This document shows positions 42,926 to 53,772 of a DNA stretch of 64,000 nt, piece after piece (the first letter of the stretch is position 1; every line of letters starts with the position of its first letter). Under the pieces are notes generated by a model that saw only the letters and a program-made list of their open reading frames with translations, made no database searches and had not been told where the DNA came from. Origin of the DNA: DATDDB01 sp036524005 (lineage in GTDB: Bacteria > Pseudomonadota > Gammaproteobacteria > Burkholderiales > Gallionellaceae); assembly GCA_036524005.1 (NCBI GenBank), contig DATDDB010000162.1, positions 3,371-67,370 of the forward strand, in the 5' to 3' direction. The position numbers and the translations under genes are program-made.

Positions 42926-45255
42926 TTATTCACTCCTTTGTAAACGAATTTTGGACGGAACGTCAGTACCAGCGACGGGATGAGGAACAACGCGGAAAAC
43001 ACGCTGACCATCATGGCGGTGGCGATCAGGCTCGCCAGCCAGAAATGGATGTTGAAACCGATGGAAAACATCAGCACGCCATAGCCCACGGCAATCGCCA
43101 CGGCCACGAACAGGCACGCCTTGCCCGCCGTGCCCAGCACCACGCGCACCGCTTCGGTTTCGGAAAGCCCGCTGGCAATTTCCTCGCGCAGGCGGTAAAT
43201 GAGGTAAATCGCATAGTCAGCGCCTATGCCCACCGCCATGGCGGAACTCAGCGAGTTGGAGATGTTCAAGTACATGCCGGTATAACCCATCAGGCCGAAG
43301 TTGGCGACCACCGCCATCATTAGCGGCAGCAGCACCATCAGACCAGCCAGCAGCGAGCGGAATACCAATGAGGAAATGATGAACACCACTGCGCCGATCT
43401 GCGCAATATTGAGTATCTTGCCGTGCACCATGGTCTGGTTGAGTGCGGCTCCCTGCGGCACGCTGCCGCCGATGTTCAGCTTGGCGCGGTCGCCCAGCTT
43501 CTCCGCAGCAATGGCCTGCAATTTCGGAATCAGCTGTTCAATATACGCGCTGCTGTCGGTCTTCAGGTAGGCGGTCATGTTCGCCAGCCTGTAGTCGTTG
43601 TCCACATAAGAATCGAAGTCGCCCGGTTCCCCGGACATGGAATACAGCAGCAGGTATTGCGAGATCAGGTTGCCATTGTCCGGAATACGATTGAATGCCG
43701 GATCATCGCCGTGCATGGACTGGTTCATGCGCTTGATGAAATCGGCCATGGATACGGTCTTGCCGACATAGGGCTGCTGCTCGAGGAAATGCTGGATGTC
43801 GTCCATCGCCTGCAGCACCTTGGGATCCTTGATCGCGTCCTGATCCTTGCCCTCGATCAGCAGGGCCAGGGTGTTGGTTCCACCCAGATGCTCGTTGAGG
43901 AAGCGGTCTTCCAGCTGGAACGGCAGGTTGGGTGCGAAGTAAGTCTTGCTGGAGTTGTTGGTGACCACCATGCTCATGCCCCCCAGGCAGAAGAGGGCAA
44001 ATGCGACGGCGCCGACATAAACCCTGCGCCGGTGATTGGACACGATGCCAGCAATGGCGGATTCGATGCGGTCCCAGATGCGCACGCGCTGTTCGGCGCT
44101 GCGTTCTTTTCCGCCTGGCGCACGAATGATGGAGCGCAATGCCGGGATGAAGGTCATCTCCAGGATCAGCGCGGATACGATGCCGATGCCGGTGAAAATG
44201 CCGAAGGTGCGCACCGTGGTGATCTCGAACACCACCAGCGAGAAGAAACCCAGGGCCGCCACGATACCCGCAACCAGCATCACCGGACCGGAGCGCGCGA
44301 GGGATTCGATCACGGCCAGGCGGTTGGCCTCCCCGGGCGTGACGTTACCGCCATCCATGATGCGGTAATATTCCTCGTAGTAGCGTTTCAGCAGCTGCAC
44401 CGCATGGCCCGCCGACACCGCAAGTATCAGTATGGGAGTAGTGGCATTGAAGGCATCCATCGGGATGCCCGCCGCCCCCATGGTGCCTATGCCCCAGGCC
44501 ACCGCCAGCAGGGCCGTGACCAGCGGCAGGATCATGCCCTGGAAGGTGCGGAATGCCTCGAACAGGATCAGCCCCACCAGCAGGATGGCGATGGGCAGCA
44601 GAAATCCCATGCGTTCGGAATAGCTCTCCACCCGCGACAGAAAGCTGGGCATGCCGCCAATCGCGAAATCCACTGTTGCGGCGCGTTCCTTGTCCACAAT
44701 GCGGTTGGTTGCCTCCATCATCCTGCTGAATCCGCCGGGCGTATCGCGGAATTCCGCGATGACCGCCGCGGTGCGCTCGTCCTGCGACACGATGGAGTTC
44801 ATGTAGGCCGGGTTGCGGTGCAGCGCGGCCTTGAGTTGTGCATATTGTTCCGGCGTCTGCGGGATTTCCCGCATCAGCGGGCTGACCTGCATCCCGTCCG
44901 GCGTGCCGAGTATGTCCTTGGCGCGCCGCGCCGAAAGGCTGAGCAGGTTTTCCTTGACCACCCCCGGCGTCTGCATCAGCTGTGCGGTGATGCGCTGTAT
45001 CCTGCCCAGCACTTCAGGCTGGTATATGTCGCCGCTCTTGGGCGTCACGCCGATGACGATGATGTATTTCGAGCCAAAAACCTGCTCCACCTTCAGGGTG
45101 GTGGAGACATACGGGTGGGATTGCGGCAGCATCGTGTTGGGATCGATGACGATGCGCAGATTGCGTGCCTGCGATATGGCAAGCGCAGTAATGACAACGG
45201 TCAGGGCAATGACCAGCCAGCGGTAACGAAGTATCCACCCGATATAAGTACGCAT
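42922..45255 (-). CDS. RND/MMPL family exporter
   Basis: A 777-aa inner-membrane protein with 12 helices in the 1+5+1+5 layout and two large periplasmic loops. The second half has GIGADYAIYL, the first ILAVSAGHAVQLLKRYYEE. It resembles MMPL/HpnN-like lipid exporters rather than tripartite drug pumps; no membrane-fusion gene is present. It is the first gene of a three-gene operon and lies just downstream of a TetR operator. Confidence 0.92.
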   Translation of the reverse strand: MRTYIGWILRYRWLVIALTVVITALAISQARNLRIVIDPNTMLPQSHPYVSTTLKVEQVFGSKYIIVIGVTPKSGDIYQPEVLGRIQRITAQLMQTPGVVKENLLSLSARRAKDILGTPDGMQVSPLMREIPQTPEQYAQLKAALHRNPAYMNSIVSQDERTAAVIAEFRDTPGGFSRMMEATNRIVDKERAATVDFAIGGMPSFLSRVESYSERMGFLLPIAILLVGLILFEAFRTFQGMILPLVTALLAVAWGIGTMGAAGIPMDAFNATTPILILAVSAGHAVQLLKRYYEEYYRIMDGGNVTPGEANRLAVIESLARSGPVMLVAGIVAALGFFSLVVFEITTVRTFGIFTGIGIVSALILEMTFIPALRSIIRAPGGKERSAEQRVRIWDRIESAIAGIVSNHRRRVYVGAVAFALFCLGGMSMVVTNNSSKTYFAPNLPFQLEDRFLNEHLGGTNTLALLIEGKDQDAIKDPKVLQAMDDIQHFLEQQPYVGKTVSMADFIKRMNQSMHGDDPAFNRIPDNGNLISQYLLLYSMSGEPGDFDSYVDNDYRLANMTAYLKTDSSAYIEQLIPKLQAIAAEKLGDRAKLNIGGSVPQGAALNQTMVHGKILNIAQIGAVVFIISSLVFRSLLAGLMVLLPLMMAVVANFGLMGYTGMYLNISNSLSSAMAVGIGADYAIYLIYRLREEIASGLSETEAVRVVLGTAGKACLFVAVAIAVGYGVLMFSIGFNIHFWLASLIATAMMVSVFSALFLIPSLVLTFRPKFVYKGVNK

Positions 45256-45274
45256 GCGAACCCCTGCTATTGAT

Positions 45275-45305
45275 AATGTGAATAATATAGTCGATTATTC
45301 ACATT
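45275..45305. promoter_or_regulatory. TetR operator covering the RND operon promoter
   Basis: AATGTGAATAAT and ATTATTCACATT are perfect 12-bp arms with a 7-bp spacer, 19 bp upstream of the pump ATG. A TATATT -10-like sequence lies inside it on the minus strand. Half-sites match those upstream of the TetR gene (45976-45998). Confidence 0.85.
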
Positions 45306-45356
45306 TGCGCAAGGGATGCGCATCCGGCACAAACCGACCCTCCAGACGGTTTCGTG

Positions 45357-45959
45357 CTAGCGACGGGCGAGGCCGCGCACCAGCAGGGCCGCCATGGCGC
45401 GGGCGCGCCGCTCAAACTCGGGCAAGGGGTACAGGTGCATGAATAGCGGCGTGTAGTACGGAACTATAGCCGCAAACACGGTTTCTGCTGTGGTCATGAC
45501 GTTTTCCACTGCGAATTCTTCCTGAGCATTGCCCTGCGCCAGTATTTCCGCGATCATTGACTGGATGTTCGACAGCATCTCGTGAACCACCTCCGGGCGC
45601 GAGGCGAGCACCACTTCAACCGTCTGGGTCAGCTTGGGCGTGTTCTGCGTCTCGTTGTATGTGTAACGAAGCAGCGCGACGATAAACTCCTCCAGGCGCG
45701 CAGATGCTGTCATTCGTTTCCTGTCCAGCACCTCGCGCATGGCAAGATGCCGTTTTTCCATGCGGAGGTGGCAGCAGCCTGCGGCTATGTCTTCCTTGTT
45801 CTCGAAATGGCGGTACAGATTGGCGGGCGACATGCCGGCATGCGCCGCAATTTCTGCCACGGTCGTTTCGCGATAGCCGTGTTCGGCGAAAAGCGCCTCG
45901 GCCGCGTCCAGAATCGCGGTCTTGCTGGAGGTGCTGTGCTTGATCCTTGCTGTCGTCAT
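45357..45959 (-). CDS. TetR family repressor of the RND/LolA-like operon
   Basis: A 200-aa protein. The N-terminal helix-turn-helix (TTVAEIAAHAGMSPANLYRHF) is typical TetR and is followed by a helical ligand-binding domain. It lies immediately upstream of the pump operon on the same strand, and related palindromes precede both genes, so it most likely represses both. Confidence 0.9.
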   Translation of the reverse strand: MTTARIKHSTSSKTAILDAAEALFAEHGYRETTVAEIAAHAGMSPANLYRHFENKEDIAAGCCHLRMEKRHLAMREVLDRKRMTASARLEEFIVALLRYTYNETQNTPKLTQTVEVVLASRPEVVHEMLSNIQSMIAEILAQGNAQEEFAVENVMTTAETVFAAIVPYYTPLFMHLYPLPEFERRARAMAALLVRGLARR

Positions 45960-45975
45960 GCTACTAAATCTTATG

Positions 45976-45998
45976 TGAATATAGTTAACAAATATTCA
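45976..45998. promoter_or_regulatory. Second TetR operator, autoregulatory
   Basis: TGAATAT-N9-ATATTCA lies 17 bp upstream of the TetR start codon. The left half-site (ATGTGAATA) matches the operator at 45275-45305. Confidence 0.65.
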
Positions 45999-46087
45999 TT
46001 TATATTACATGGGCGCTAATATTATAAATCACCTGCACCCAAATATTGGGCCATCCGGTTTGGCGCGCATCCCACCCCGGGAGTGCA

Positions 46088-46117
46088 CAAAAACAAAGGG
46101 CGCCGCAGCGCCCTTTG
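46088..46117 (-). terminator. Rho-independent terminator of rhlE
   Basis: CAAAGGGCGC/GCGCCCTTTG around a 4-base loop, followed on the minus strand by TTTTTG, 20 bp behind the rhlE stop. Confidence 0.85.
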
Positions 46118-46136
46118 CCCTCATGCCACAAACGGC

Positions 46137-47750
<1,614 letters not shown>

Positions 47751-47950
47751 AGTGATTCCTTAACGTAAAAGTCAAAGCGCGCGCACGGCTGCTTGCCGTG
47801 CACAAGAAATACAGTAGGGAGTAAACCGCTACCGGCGCAAACGAAACATCGTCGCTAACCGGTGAGTCACATTGCGCCGCAAAAACAGATCGGGACGCGA
47901 GGGGTCAGGAAACGATGAACCTATAACTGCATGAATATCGCAGTGGGCGC

Positions 47951-47978
47951 ATTATAAGCGCAACTGGCAGAAATGCAA
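47951..47978 (-). promoter_or_regulatory. Sigma-70 promoter of rhlE with long leader
   Basis: TTGCAT and TATAAT are 16 bp apart, about 200 bp upstream of the rhlE start. The resulting leader contains a hairpin GCACGGC/GCCGTGC (47783-47801). A long leader is common for cold-inducible helicases. Confidence 0.6.
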
Positions 47979-48001
47979 GCGGAATCGCATATCCATTGGG
48001 A

Positions 48002-49516
48002 TCAATTGGGTTCGAGATTGAGGTCGAGCTGGCTCACATCCTCAACCTTCAGCTCCTTGCCATTGCCGCGCGCGGCTTCGATGGAATTCAGGTACTCCGG
48101 GGTGATATCGCCGGTGATGTAGTGACCGTCGAAGCATGAGGCATCGAACTGCCGAATGGCGGAGTTGGCCTTGCGCACCGACGCTTTGAGGTCTTCCAGA
48201 TCCTGGTAAATCAGGCGGTCGGCGCCTATCTCATGGCAGATCTGCTCGTCGGTGCGCCCGGTGGCGATCAGTTCCTTGCGCGACGGCATGTCTATGCCAT
48301 ACACGTTGGGAAAGCGCACCGGGGGGGCGGCAGAGGCGAAATACACCTTGCGCGCGCCCGCATCCCGCGCCATCTGCACGATTTCGCGGCTGGTGGTGCC
48401 GCGCACGATGGAATCGTCCACCAGCAGCACGTTCTTGCCCTTGAATTCCATGCCGATGGCATTCAGCTTCTGGCGCACCGACTTCTTGCGCATTGCCTGT
48501 CCCGGCATGATGAAGGTGCGGCCGATGTAGCGGTTTTTCACGAAGCCTTCGCGGAACGGGATGTTGAGGCGGTTCGCCAGCTGCAAGGCGCTGGGCCGGC
48601 TGGAATCGGGAATCGGGATCACCACGTCTATGTCGTGGCCTGGCCATTCGCGCGTTATCTTGTCGGCAAGGAATTCGCCCATGATGAGCCGCGTTTCATA
48701 CACCGAGACCCCGTCTATCACCGAGTCCGGGCGCGCAAGATAGACGTATTCGAAAATGCACGGGCTAAGCGAATGCTGCTCTGCGCACTGGCGGAAATGG
48801 ATATTGCCCTCGAAATCGATGAACACCGCCTCGCCCGGTTCGATGTCTCGCATGAACTTGAACCCCAGGGTATCCAGCGCCACGCTTTCCGATGCGACCA
48901 GATATTCGGTACCGTGTTCCGTCTGCGCGCTGCCGATCACCAGCGGGCGGATGCCGTAGGGGTCGCGGAATGCCAGCAGACCGTAGCCGGCGATCATGGC
49001 CACCACCGCATAGGCGCCGCGGCAGCGGCGATGCACGCCGGAGACCGCGTCGAAAATGGTGCCGATGTCGAGCAGGTAATTGCGCGCGCCGCTTTGCAGT
49101 TCATGCGCCAGCACATTGAGCAGAACTTCCGAATCGGAGTTGGTGTTCACATGGCGGCGGTCCTCGATGAACAACTCCTGCTGCAGCTGCACGGTGTTGG
49201 TCAGGTTGCCGTTATGCCCCAGCACGATGCCGAAAGGGGAATTGACGTAGAAAGGCTGCGCCTCGTTGTGATCCACCGCGGAGCCGGCCGTGGGATAGCG
49301 CACATGCGCGATGCCCGCATTACCCAGCAGCGAACGCATGTTGCGCGTACGGAACACGTCGCGCACCAGGCCGTTGCCCTTGTGCAAATGGAACGTGTTG
49401 CCGTCCAGAGTGGAAATGCCCGCCGCATCCTGCCCGCGATGTTGCAATACCTGCAAACCGTCATACAGCAGTTGGTTGACAGGGCTATGAGCGACGACAC
49501 CTAATATGCCACACAT
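48002..49516 (-). CDS. purF: Amidophosphoribosyltransferase
   Basis: A 504-aa enzyme for the first committed step of purine synthesis. It has nucleophile Cys2 (MCGILG), a class II glutamine amidotransferase half, and the PRPP-binding VLLVDDSIVRGTT in the C-terminal half. It is the last gene of folC-SPOR-cvpA-purF. Confidence 0.97.
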   Translation of the reverse strand: MCGILGVVAHSPVNQLLYDGLQVLQHRGQDAAGISTLDGNTFHLHKGNGLVRDVFRTRNMRSLLGNAGIAHVRYPTAGSAVDHNEAQPFYVNSPFGIVLGHNGNLTNTVQLQQELFIEDRRHVNTNSDSEVLLNVLAHELQSGARNYLLDIGTIFDAVSGVHRRCRGAYAVVAMIAGYGLLAFRDPYGIRPLVIGSAQTEHGTEYLVASESVALDTLGFKFMRDIEPGEAVFIDFEGNIHFRQCAEQHSLSPCIFEYVYLARPDSVIDGVSVYETRLIMGEFLADKITREWPGHDIDVVIPIPDSSRPSALQLANRLNIPFREGFVKNRYIGRTFIMPGQAMRKKSVRQKLNAIGMEFKGKNVLLVDDSIVRGTTSREIVQMARDAGARKVYFASAAPPVRFPNVYGIDMPSRKELIATGRTDEQICHEIGADRLIYQDLEDLKASVRKANSAIRQFDASCFDGHYITGDITPEYLNSIEAARGNGKELKVEDVSQLDLNLEPN

Positions 49517-49535
49517 CTTTGGATTTCCTGGTTAC

Positions 49536-50030
49536 TCAGTCATGAAAATGAATTTTTTGCGCCAGGACTTCGGGCAACCAGCCCCTGGCCTGTACCGCAA
49601 CCTCTTCCAGCGCGCCGCTCATCAGCGCATCGCGCCATGCGGAGGTCGTCGGAAGACTGGTCATGCCGGCCAGCAGCACCAGCACCAGCACCAAAAAGCA
49701 GCCGCGCACCAATCCGAAAACCGTGCCCAGCGAACCGTCCAGCCGTTCCAGCCCGGAGGATTTCACCAGTTTGTTCATCCCCCACGCCAGCACGCCGCCC
49801 ACTACCAGTGTCAGCGCAAAAAGGGCGGAAAACGCGACGGCCATGCGCGCGGAAGGAGCCCCCATCGTTGCCGGAACATAATCCACAATATCCGGCGCGA
49901 ACAAGCGCGCCACGAAATAGGCAGCCACCCAATTCAGCAGGGACACGGCTTCATAGACCAGACCGCGCCACCACCCCAACAGCATAGACAACGCCACCAC
50001 GGCCAGGACGGCGAAATCGAAGGCGGTCAC
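49536..50030 (-). CDS. cvpA: Colicin V production protein homologue CvpA
   Basis: A 164-aa inner-membrane protein with four predicted helices, starting FDFAVLAVVALSMLLGWWRG as in CvpA. It lies directly upstream of purF, as in E. coli, where it affects purF expression context and envelope homeostasis. Confidence 0.93.
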   Translation of the reverse strand: MTAFDFAVLAVVALSMLLGWWRGLVYEAVSLLNWVAAYFVARLFAPDIVDYVPATMGAPSARMAVAFSALFALTLVVGGVLAWGMNKLVKSSGLERLDGSLGTVFGLVRGCFLVLVLVLLAGMTSLPTTSAWRDALMSGALEEVAVQARGWLPEVLAQKIHFHD

Positions 50031-50033
50031 GGC

Positions 50034-50684
50034 TCAGGGCTCACCAACGATGGCAGGCTGCATGCCCTGCGCTTCCAGCTTGTGCAGCGCCTGCTCGGCA
50101 GCGCCGCGCGAGGAATAGGGCCCTACGCGCACTCGCACGGTTTCACCCGCTTTTGCGGTATAGGCATGCCACCCTTGCTTGCGTAACTTCTCGAGCAATT
50201 CCTTGGCCGTTGCTGCATGGGAGTATGCCCCCACCTGCACCGCGAAGCCCGGCTTGCGCTCCTCAGCCTTATGTTCCGTTGGCTTGTGTTCTGCCGTTTT
50301 GCGCTCCGGCCTGGCGGGCTTGTGTGCGGGTTCCGGTTTCGCCAGCGCGGATTGCACGGACTCGGGTTTCACGGGTTTGGCCGGCACAGTCGACACCGCC
50401 GAAGCAGGCACACTTGCTGGTGGCACCACCACCTCCTGCGGCATTGCGGCGGAAGGTTCCACGGTTATCTCCGGCGCACTCTCCGCCACGACCATTTGCG
50501 AGGTGAAAGCCCCTGCCCGGTCCTTGTCCGGAATACGCAGTTCCAGGCTCCCTGTGCGGGGATCGGGCGTATTTTCGAGCAACATCGGCAGAATCACGAT
50601 CAACGCAGTGACCAGCGCCACAGCGCCGACCAGCCTCCGCCTCATCTGCCGCTTCAATTCGTCTTCGCTATCCAGTTTAGCCAT
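50034..50684 (-). CDS. dedD: SPOR-domain membrane protein (DedD-like)
   Basis: A 216-aa single-pass protein with a cytoplasmic basic N-terminus, a helix (19-36), a Pro/Ala/Lys-rich periplasmic linker and a C-terminal SPOR domain (FAVQVGAYSHAATAKELLEKL to the end). SPOR domains bind denuded septal peptidoglycan. It sits between folC and cvpA, the DedD position, and overlaps folC by 8 bp. Confidence 0.9.
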   Translation of the reverse strand: MAKLDSEDELKRQMRRRLVGAVALVTALIVILPMLLENTPDPRTGSLELRIPDKDRAGAFTSQMVVAESAPEITVEPSAAMPQEVVVPPASVPASAVSTVPAKPVKPESVQSALAKPEPAHKPARPERKTAEHKPTEHKAEERKPGFAVQVGAYSHAATAKELLEKLRKQGWHAYTAKAGETVRVRVGPYSSRGAAEQALHKLEAQGMQPAIVGEP

Positions 50685-51966
50685 TAACGTTTACCAGGTT
50701 GGCCCTTGCGCGCATGGCATCCGCCACCGTATAAAATGAACCGAAGGCCACAATTCTATCATTTTCGGCGGCCACATTGCAGGCATGCCGCAGTGCGCCG
50801 GCAGGCGTGTCGAACAATTCAACCTCGCCACGGATTGCTTGGACGCGCAATACCTGTGCCAGTTCCCCTGCGCTCGCGCCACGCGGCGCATCTATCCCTG
50901 CAACCAGCCAGAAGTCTATTTGACCGTCCAGCGCCCGCGCCACGCCCGCCATATCCTTGTCTTTCAACATCGCAAACACCGCATAGGTGCGCGCCGGAGG
51001 CATGGACGCGAGATTTTGCGCCAGTGAACGCGCCGCGTGGGGATTATGCGCCACATCCAGTATAATCATCGGCCTGCCCGGCAAAATCTGGAATCGCCCC
51101 GGCAAGGTAACATCAACCAGCCCGCGCCGTACGGCCTCCATGTTCACCGGCAATTTATCCCGCAATGCGTCCAGCGCAGCCAATGCAGCACTTGCATTGT
51201 TGAGCTGGTACGCACCGCGCAATGCAGGATAAGGCAGCGCATTGCGCTTCCCCGCCGGACTACGGTAATCCCACTGCCGGTCATGCGCCGAATGGCCGAA
51301 CTGCTCCCCTAGCCGCCAGAGCGCTGCGCCGGTCTTATCTGCCTGCTCGACAATCGCGCCCGGCATATCCGGATCGCCATAGATTGCCACCCTGCCCTTG
51401 CGGAATATCCCTGCCTTTTCAAAGGCAATCTTCTCGCGCGTATTGCCCAGGTATTCGACATGATCGAGGTCCACGCTGCACACCACCGCGCAATCGGCAT
51501 CGAACGCATTCACCGCATCCAGCCTGCCGCCCAGCCCCACTTCGAGAATGGCAACTTCCACCTTGTGCTCGATAAAGCATTGCATTGCCGCCAGGGTGCC
51601 GAATTCAAAGTAGGTCAGGGAAATTTCGGGCTGCTCTGTGCGGGCTTTTTCAACCCTGGCGAATGCCGTGCACAGTTCGGCGTCTCCTGCCGCCCGCTTG
51701 CCGATGCGCACGCGCTCGTTGTAATTCAGTATGTGCGGCGAGGTATAGCAGCCGGTACGGTAGCCCGCCGCATGGAGCATCGCCTCCAGCATGGCGCAGG
51801 TGGAGCCCTTGCCATTGGTGCCGCCAACCGTAACGACCGGAAATCCAGGATCAATTCCCATGCGCTTGCGGACCTCTGCCACACGCTCCAGGCCAAGCTC
51901 TATGGTCTTGGGGTGCAAGCGCTCAAGGTAGGCCAGCCATTCGGGAAGGGTTTGAGGGAGTGTCAC
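50677..51966 (-). CDS. folC: Bifunctional dihydrofolate / folylpolyglutamate synthase
   Basis: A 429-aa ATP-dependent ligase that adds glutamate to dihydropteroate and folates. It has the P-loop GGTNGKGST, YTSPHILNYNERVRI and EVGLGGRLDAVN. It is the first gene of the operon that leads to purF, linking folate and purine synthesis. Confidence 0.96.
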   Translation of the reverse strand: MTLPQTLPEWLAYLERLHPKTIELGLERVAEVRKRMGIDPGFPVVTVGGTNGKGSTCAMLEAMLHAAGYRTGCYTSPHILNYNERVRIGKRAAGDAELCTAFARVEKARTEQPEISLTYFEFGTLAAMQCFIEHKVEVAILEVGLGGRLDAVNAFDADCAVVCSVDLDHVEYLGNTREKIAFEKAGIFRKGRVAIYGDPDMPGAIVEQADKTGAALWRLGEQFGHSAHDRQWDYRSPAGKRNALPYPALRGAYQLNNASAALAALDALRDKLPVNMEAVRRGLVDVTLPGRFQILPGRPMIILDVAHNPHAARSLAQNLASMPPARTYAVFAMLKDKDMAGVARALDGQIDFWLVAGIDAPRGASAGELAQVLRVQAIRGEVELFDTPAGALRHACNVAAENDRIVAFGSFYTVADAMRARANLVNVNG

Positions 51967-52120
51967 TATCTTACCTATTCAGGCAAAGCACGGCGGGCTG
52001 CACAGGCATCCATCGCGCTTTCCCGGTTGAACAAGTCATTATTATATTACGTGACAGCTGCCCGGCAGCGCCTCCGGATTGGATCCCTCCGCGATGGCAG
52101 CCATCCTCGGTAAAACCCGT

Positions 52121-52148
52121 TTGATTTTTTTGAAAAAAGCTTTAGAAT
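52121..52148 (+). promoter_or_regulatory. Strong sigma-70 promoter of the small lipoprotein gene
   Basis: TTGATT and TAGAAT are 16 bp apart, followed by a GC-rich stretch. The predicted leader is about 60 nt. Confidence 0.6.
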
Positions 52149-52216
52149 GCCGCGCCTCTTTTGCTGCGAAAGCCGCCAAGGAAGTATTTAGCCAAATCAT
52201 ATAAGGAATGGAACCC

Positions 52217-52396
52217 ATGACACGCACTGCTATTATCGCCTCCCTGCTGGCACTCTCCCTCTCTGCTTGTGGCGAAAAGGCCAAGGCTCCTGCTGCTGCT
52301 GCCGATGCTGCTGCTTCCGCCCCGGTTGCCGCTTCGGCTCCCGCCGCTTCTGCTCCTGTGGCCGCCGCTCCGGCTGCCGAGCCTGCCAAGAAGTAA
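52217..52396 (+). CDS. Small Ala/Pro-rich lipoprotein
   Basis: A 59-aa precursor with a signal ending in the lipobox LSAC (Cys18 acylated). The mature part is only about 40 residues, mainly Ala, Pro, Ser and Val, ending in PAKK. AAGGA precedes the ATG at the right distance, a strong promoter lies upstream and a terminator follows, so it is a real highly expressed single gene. It resembles in composition the small proteins at 17904 and 18356. Function unknown. Confidence 0.75.
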   Translation: MTRTAIIASLLALSLSACGEKAKAPAAAADAAASAPVAASAPAASAPVAAAPAAEPAKK

Positions 52397-52458
52397 ATCG
52401 GCTCCGGCAATACCTGCATAATCGCGCCCAAGTGCGATTTGACAGGGAACAGCACAAG

Positions 52459-52494
52459 AACGCCTCGCAGCATTTGCGGGGCGTTTTTGTTTTC
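52459..52494 (+). terminator. Rho-independent terminator of the small lipoprotein gene
   Basis: AACGCC.CGCA/TGCG.GGCGTT stem followed by TTTTGTTTT. Confidence 0.88.
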
Positions 52495-52640
52495 AGGGCA
52501 CCCCTGATCTGCACCTGGCAAACCCTGAGCGTTGCCATACGGGGCCAATGGCAAAGATGAAGTGGTACCATACGCCCTTCCGGGCCGCCCAGACAGGCGG
52601 CTTCCGGCGTCGCTGGGCATTATGAGGAAGGAGTTGTGTC

Positions 52641-53051
52641 ATGAGCAGGCGTCCTGAAACGTACATCCTGCCGGTACGTGTCTATTACCAGGATACAGAT
52701 GCGGGCGGGGTCGTATATCACGCCAATTTCGTAAATTTCATGGAACGGGCGCGCACCGAATGGCTGCGTACTTTTGGCTACACCGGATTGGGCATGACGC
52801 GGGAATTTGGTATGCTCTTTGTGGTGCGCTCGCTCAAGGTGGACTACTTCAAACCCGCCGTGCTTGACGACCTGCTTGAAGTCAGTGCGGCAATCAAGGA
52901 TCTCGGGCGCAGCCGCGTCACCTTGCATCAGGAGGTTCGGCGGAATGGCGAGTTGCTGGCGGAAGGCGAGGTTCATCTGGTCTGCGTGACGCAAGAAGCC
53001 TTCAAGCCCGTGGCGATTCCCGAAGTTCTTCGCGGGCAATGGGTCAAGTGA
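52641..53051 (+). CDS. ybgC: Tol-Pal associated acyl-CoA thioesterase YbgC
   Basis: A 136-aa hotdog-fold thioesterase with YYQDTDAGGVVYHANF, which contains the catalytic Asp. AGGAAGGAG precedes the ATG. It is the first gene of the tol-pal operon, its usual place. Confidence 0.96.
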   Translation: MSRRPETYILPVRVYYQDTDAGGVVYHANFVNFMERARTEWLRTFGYTGLGMTREFGMLFVVRSLKVDYFKPAVLDDLLEVSAAIKDLGRSRVTLHQEVRRNGELLAEGEVHLVCVTQEAFKPVAIPEVLRGQWVK

Positions 53052-53063
53052 TATGGGGATAGT

Positions 53064-53738
53064 ATGGATTTGGTAAAGGATTTGTCCTTCTGGCATATGG
53101 TGACCAATGCCAGCGTACCGGTGCAGCTGGTGATGGGGCTGCTGCTGCTGGTTTCGCTGATGTCCTGGTGGTACATCTTCCGCAAGCTGTTCGGCATCCG
53201 GCTGGCTATGCACCAGAGCAGCATATTCGAGGATGAGTTCTGGGCGAACTCCAATCTCAACGGCCTGTACAATAGCGTGACCGCAGAGGAGGAACGCGCC
53301 GGGAGCATGGAGCGCATCTTCGCATCCGGATTTGCAGAATTCGTCAAACTGAAAAAGAAGCACGGCATGGATAACGCCGCAGTGATGGAAGGTACGCGCC
53401 GCGCCATGCGCGCCACCTACCAGCGCGAGATGGATTACCTGGAATCACACCTCGCCTTCCTGGCCACGGTCGGCTCGGTCAGCCCCTATGTCGGCCTGCT
53501 TGGCACAGTCTGGGGCATCATGAACGCGTTTCGCGGCCTGTCCAACGTGGGCCAGGCCACACTGGCGCATGTCGCACCGGGCATTGCCGAGGCGCTGGTA
53601 GCCACCGCCATGGGCCTGTTTGCCGCCATCCCGGCGGTGGTGGCCTATAACCGCTACTCGCATGACGTGGCAAGGCTGGCTTCGCGTTTTGAAAGCTTCA
53701 TGGAAGAATTCTCCAACGTACTGCAGCGGCAGCCCTGA
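53064..53738 (+). CDS. tolQ: TolQ proton-channel subunit
   Basis: A 224-aa inner-membrane protein of the MotA/TolQ/ExbB family. It has three helices and the conserved segment FLATVGSVSPYVGLLGTVWG. Together with TolR it uses the proton gradient to energise TolA during cell constriction. Confidence 0.97.
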   Translation: MDLVKDLSFWHMVTNASVPVQLVMGLLLLVSLMSWWYIFRKLFGIRLAMHQSSIFEDEFWANSNLNGLYNSVTAEEERAGSMERIFASGFAEFVKLKKKHGMDNAAVMEGTRRAMRATYQREMDYLESHLAFLATVGSVSPYVGLLGTVWGIMNAFRGLSNVGQATLAHVAPGIAEALVATAMGLFAAIPAVVAYNRYSHDVARLASRFESFMEEFSNVLQRQP

Positions 53739-53772
53739 TTGTGTTCGCGCATAAAACCCGAGGGAGAGGCCT

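Noticed and set aside
43423..45273. 616-codon ORF opposite the RND exporter
   Set aside because: It is antisense to a clear RND pump; its protein is His/Gln/Arg-rich with no domain. It arises from codon bias in GC-rich DNA.
51460..52113. 217-codon plus-strand ORF across the folC start
   Set aside because: It is antisense to folC and lacks a plausible start or domain.
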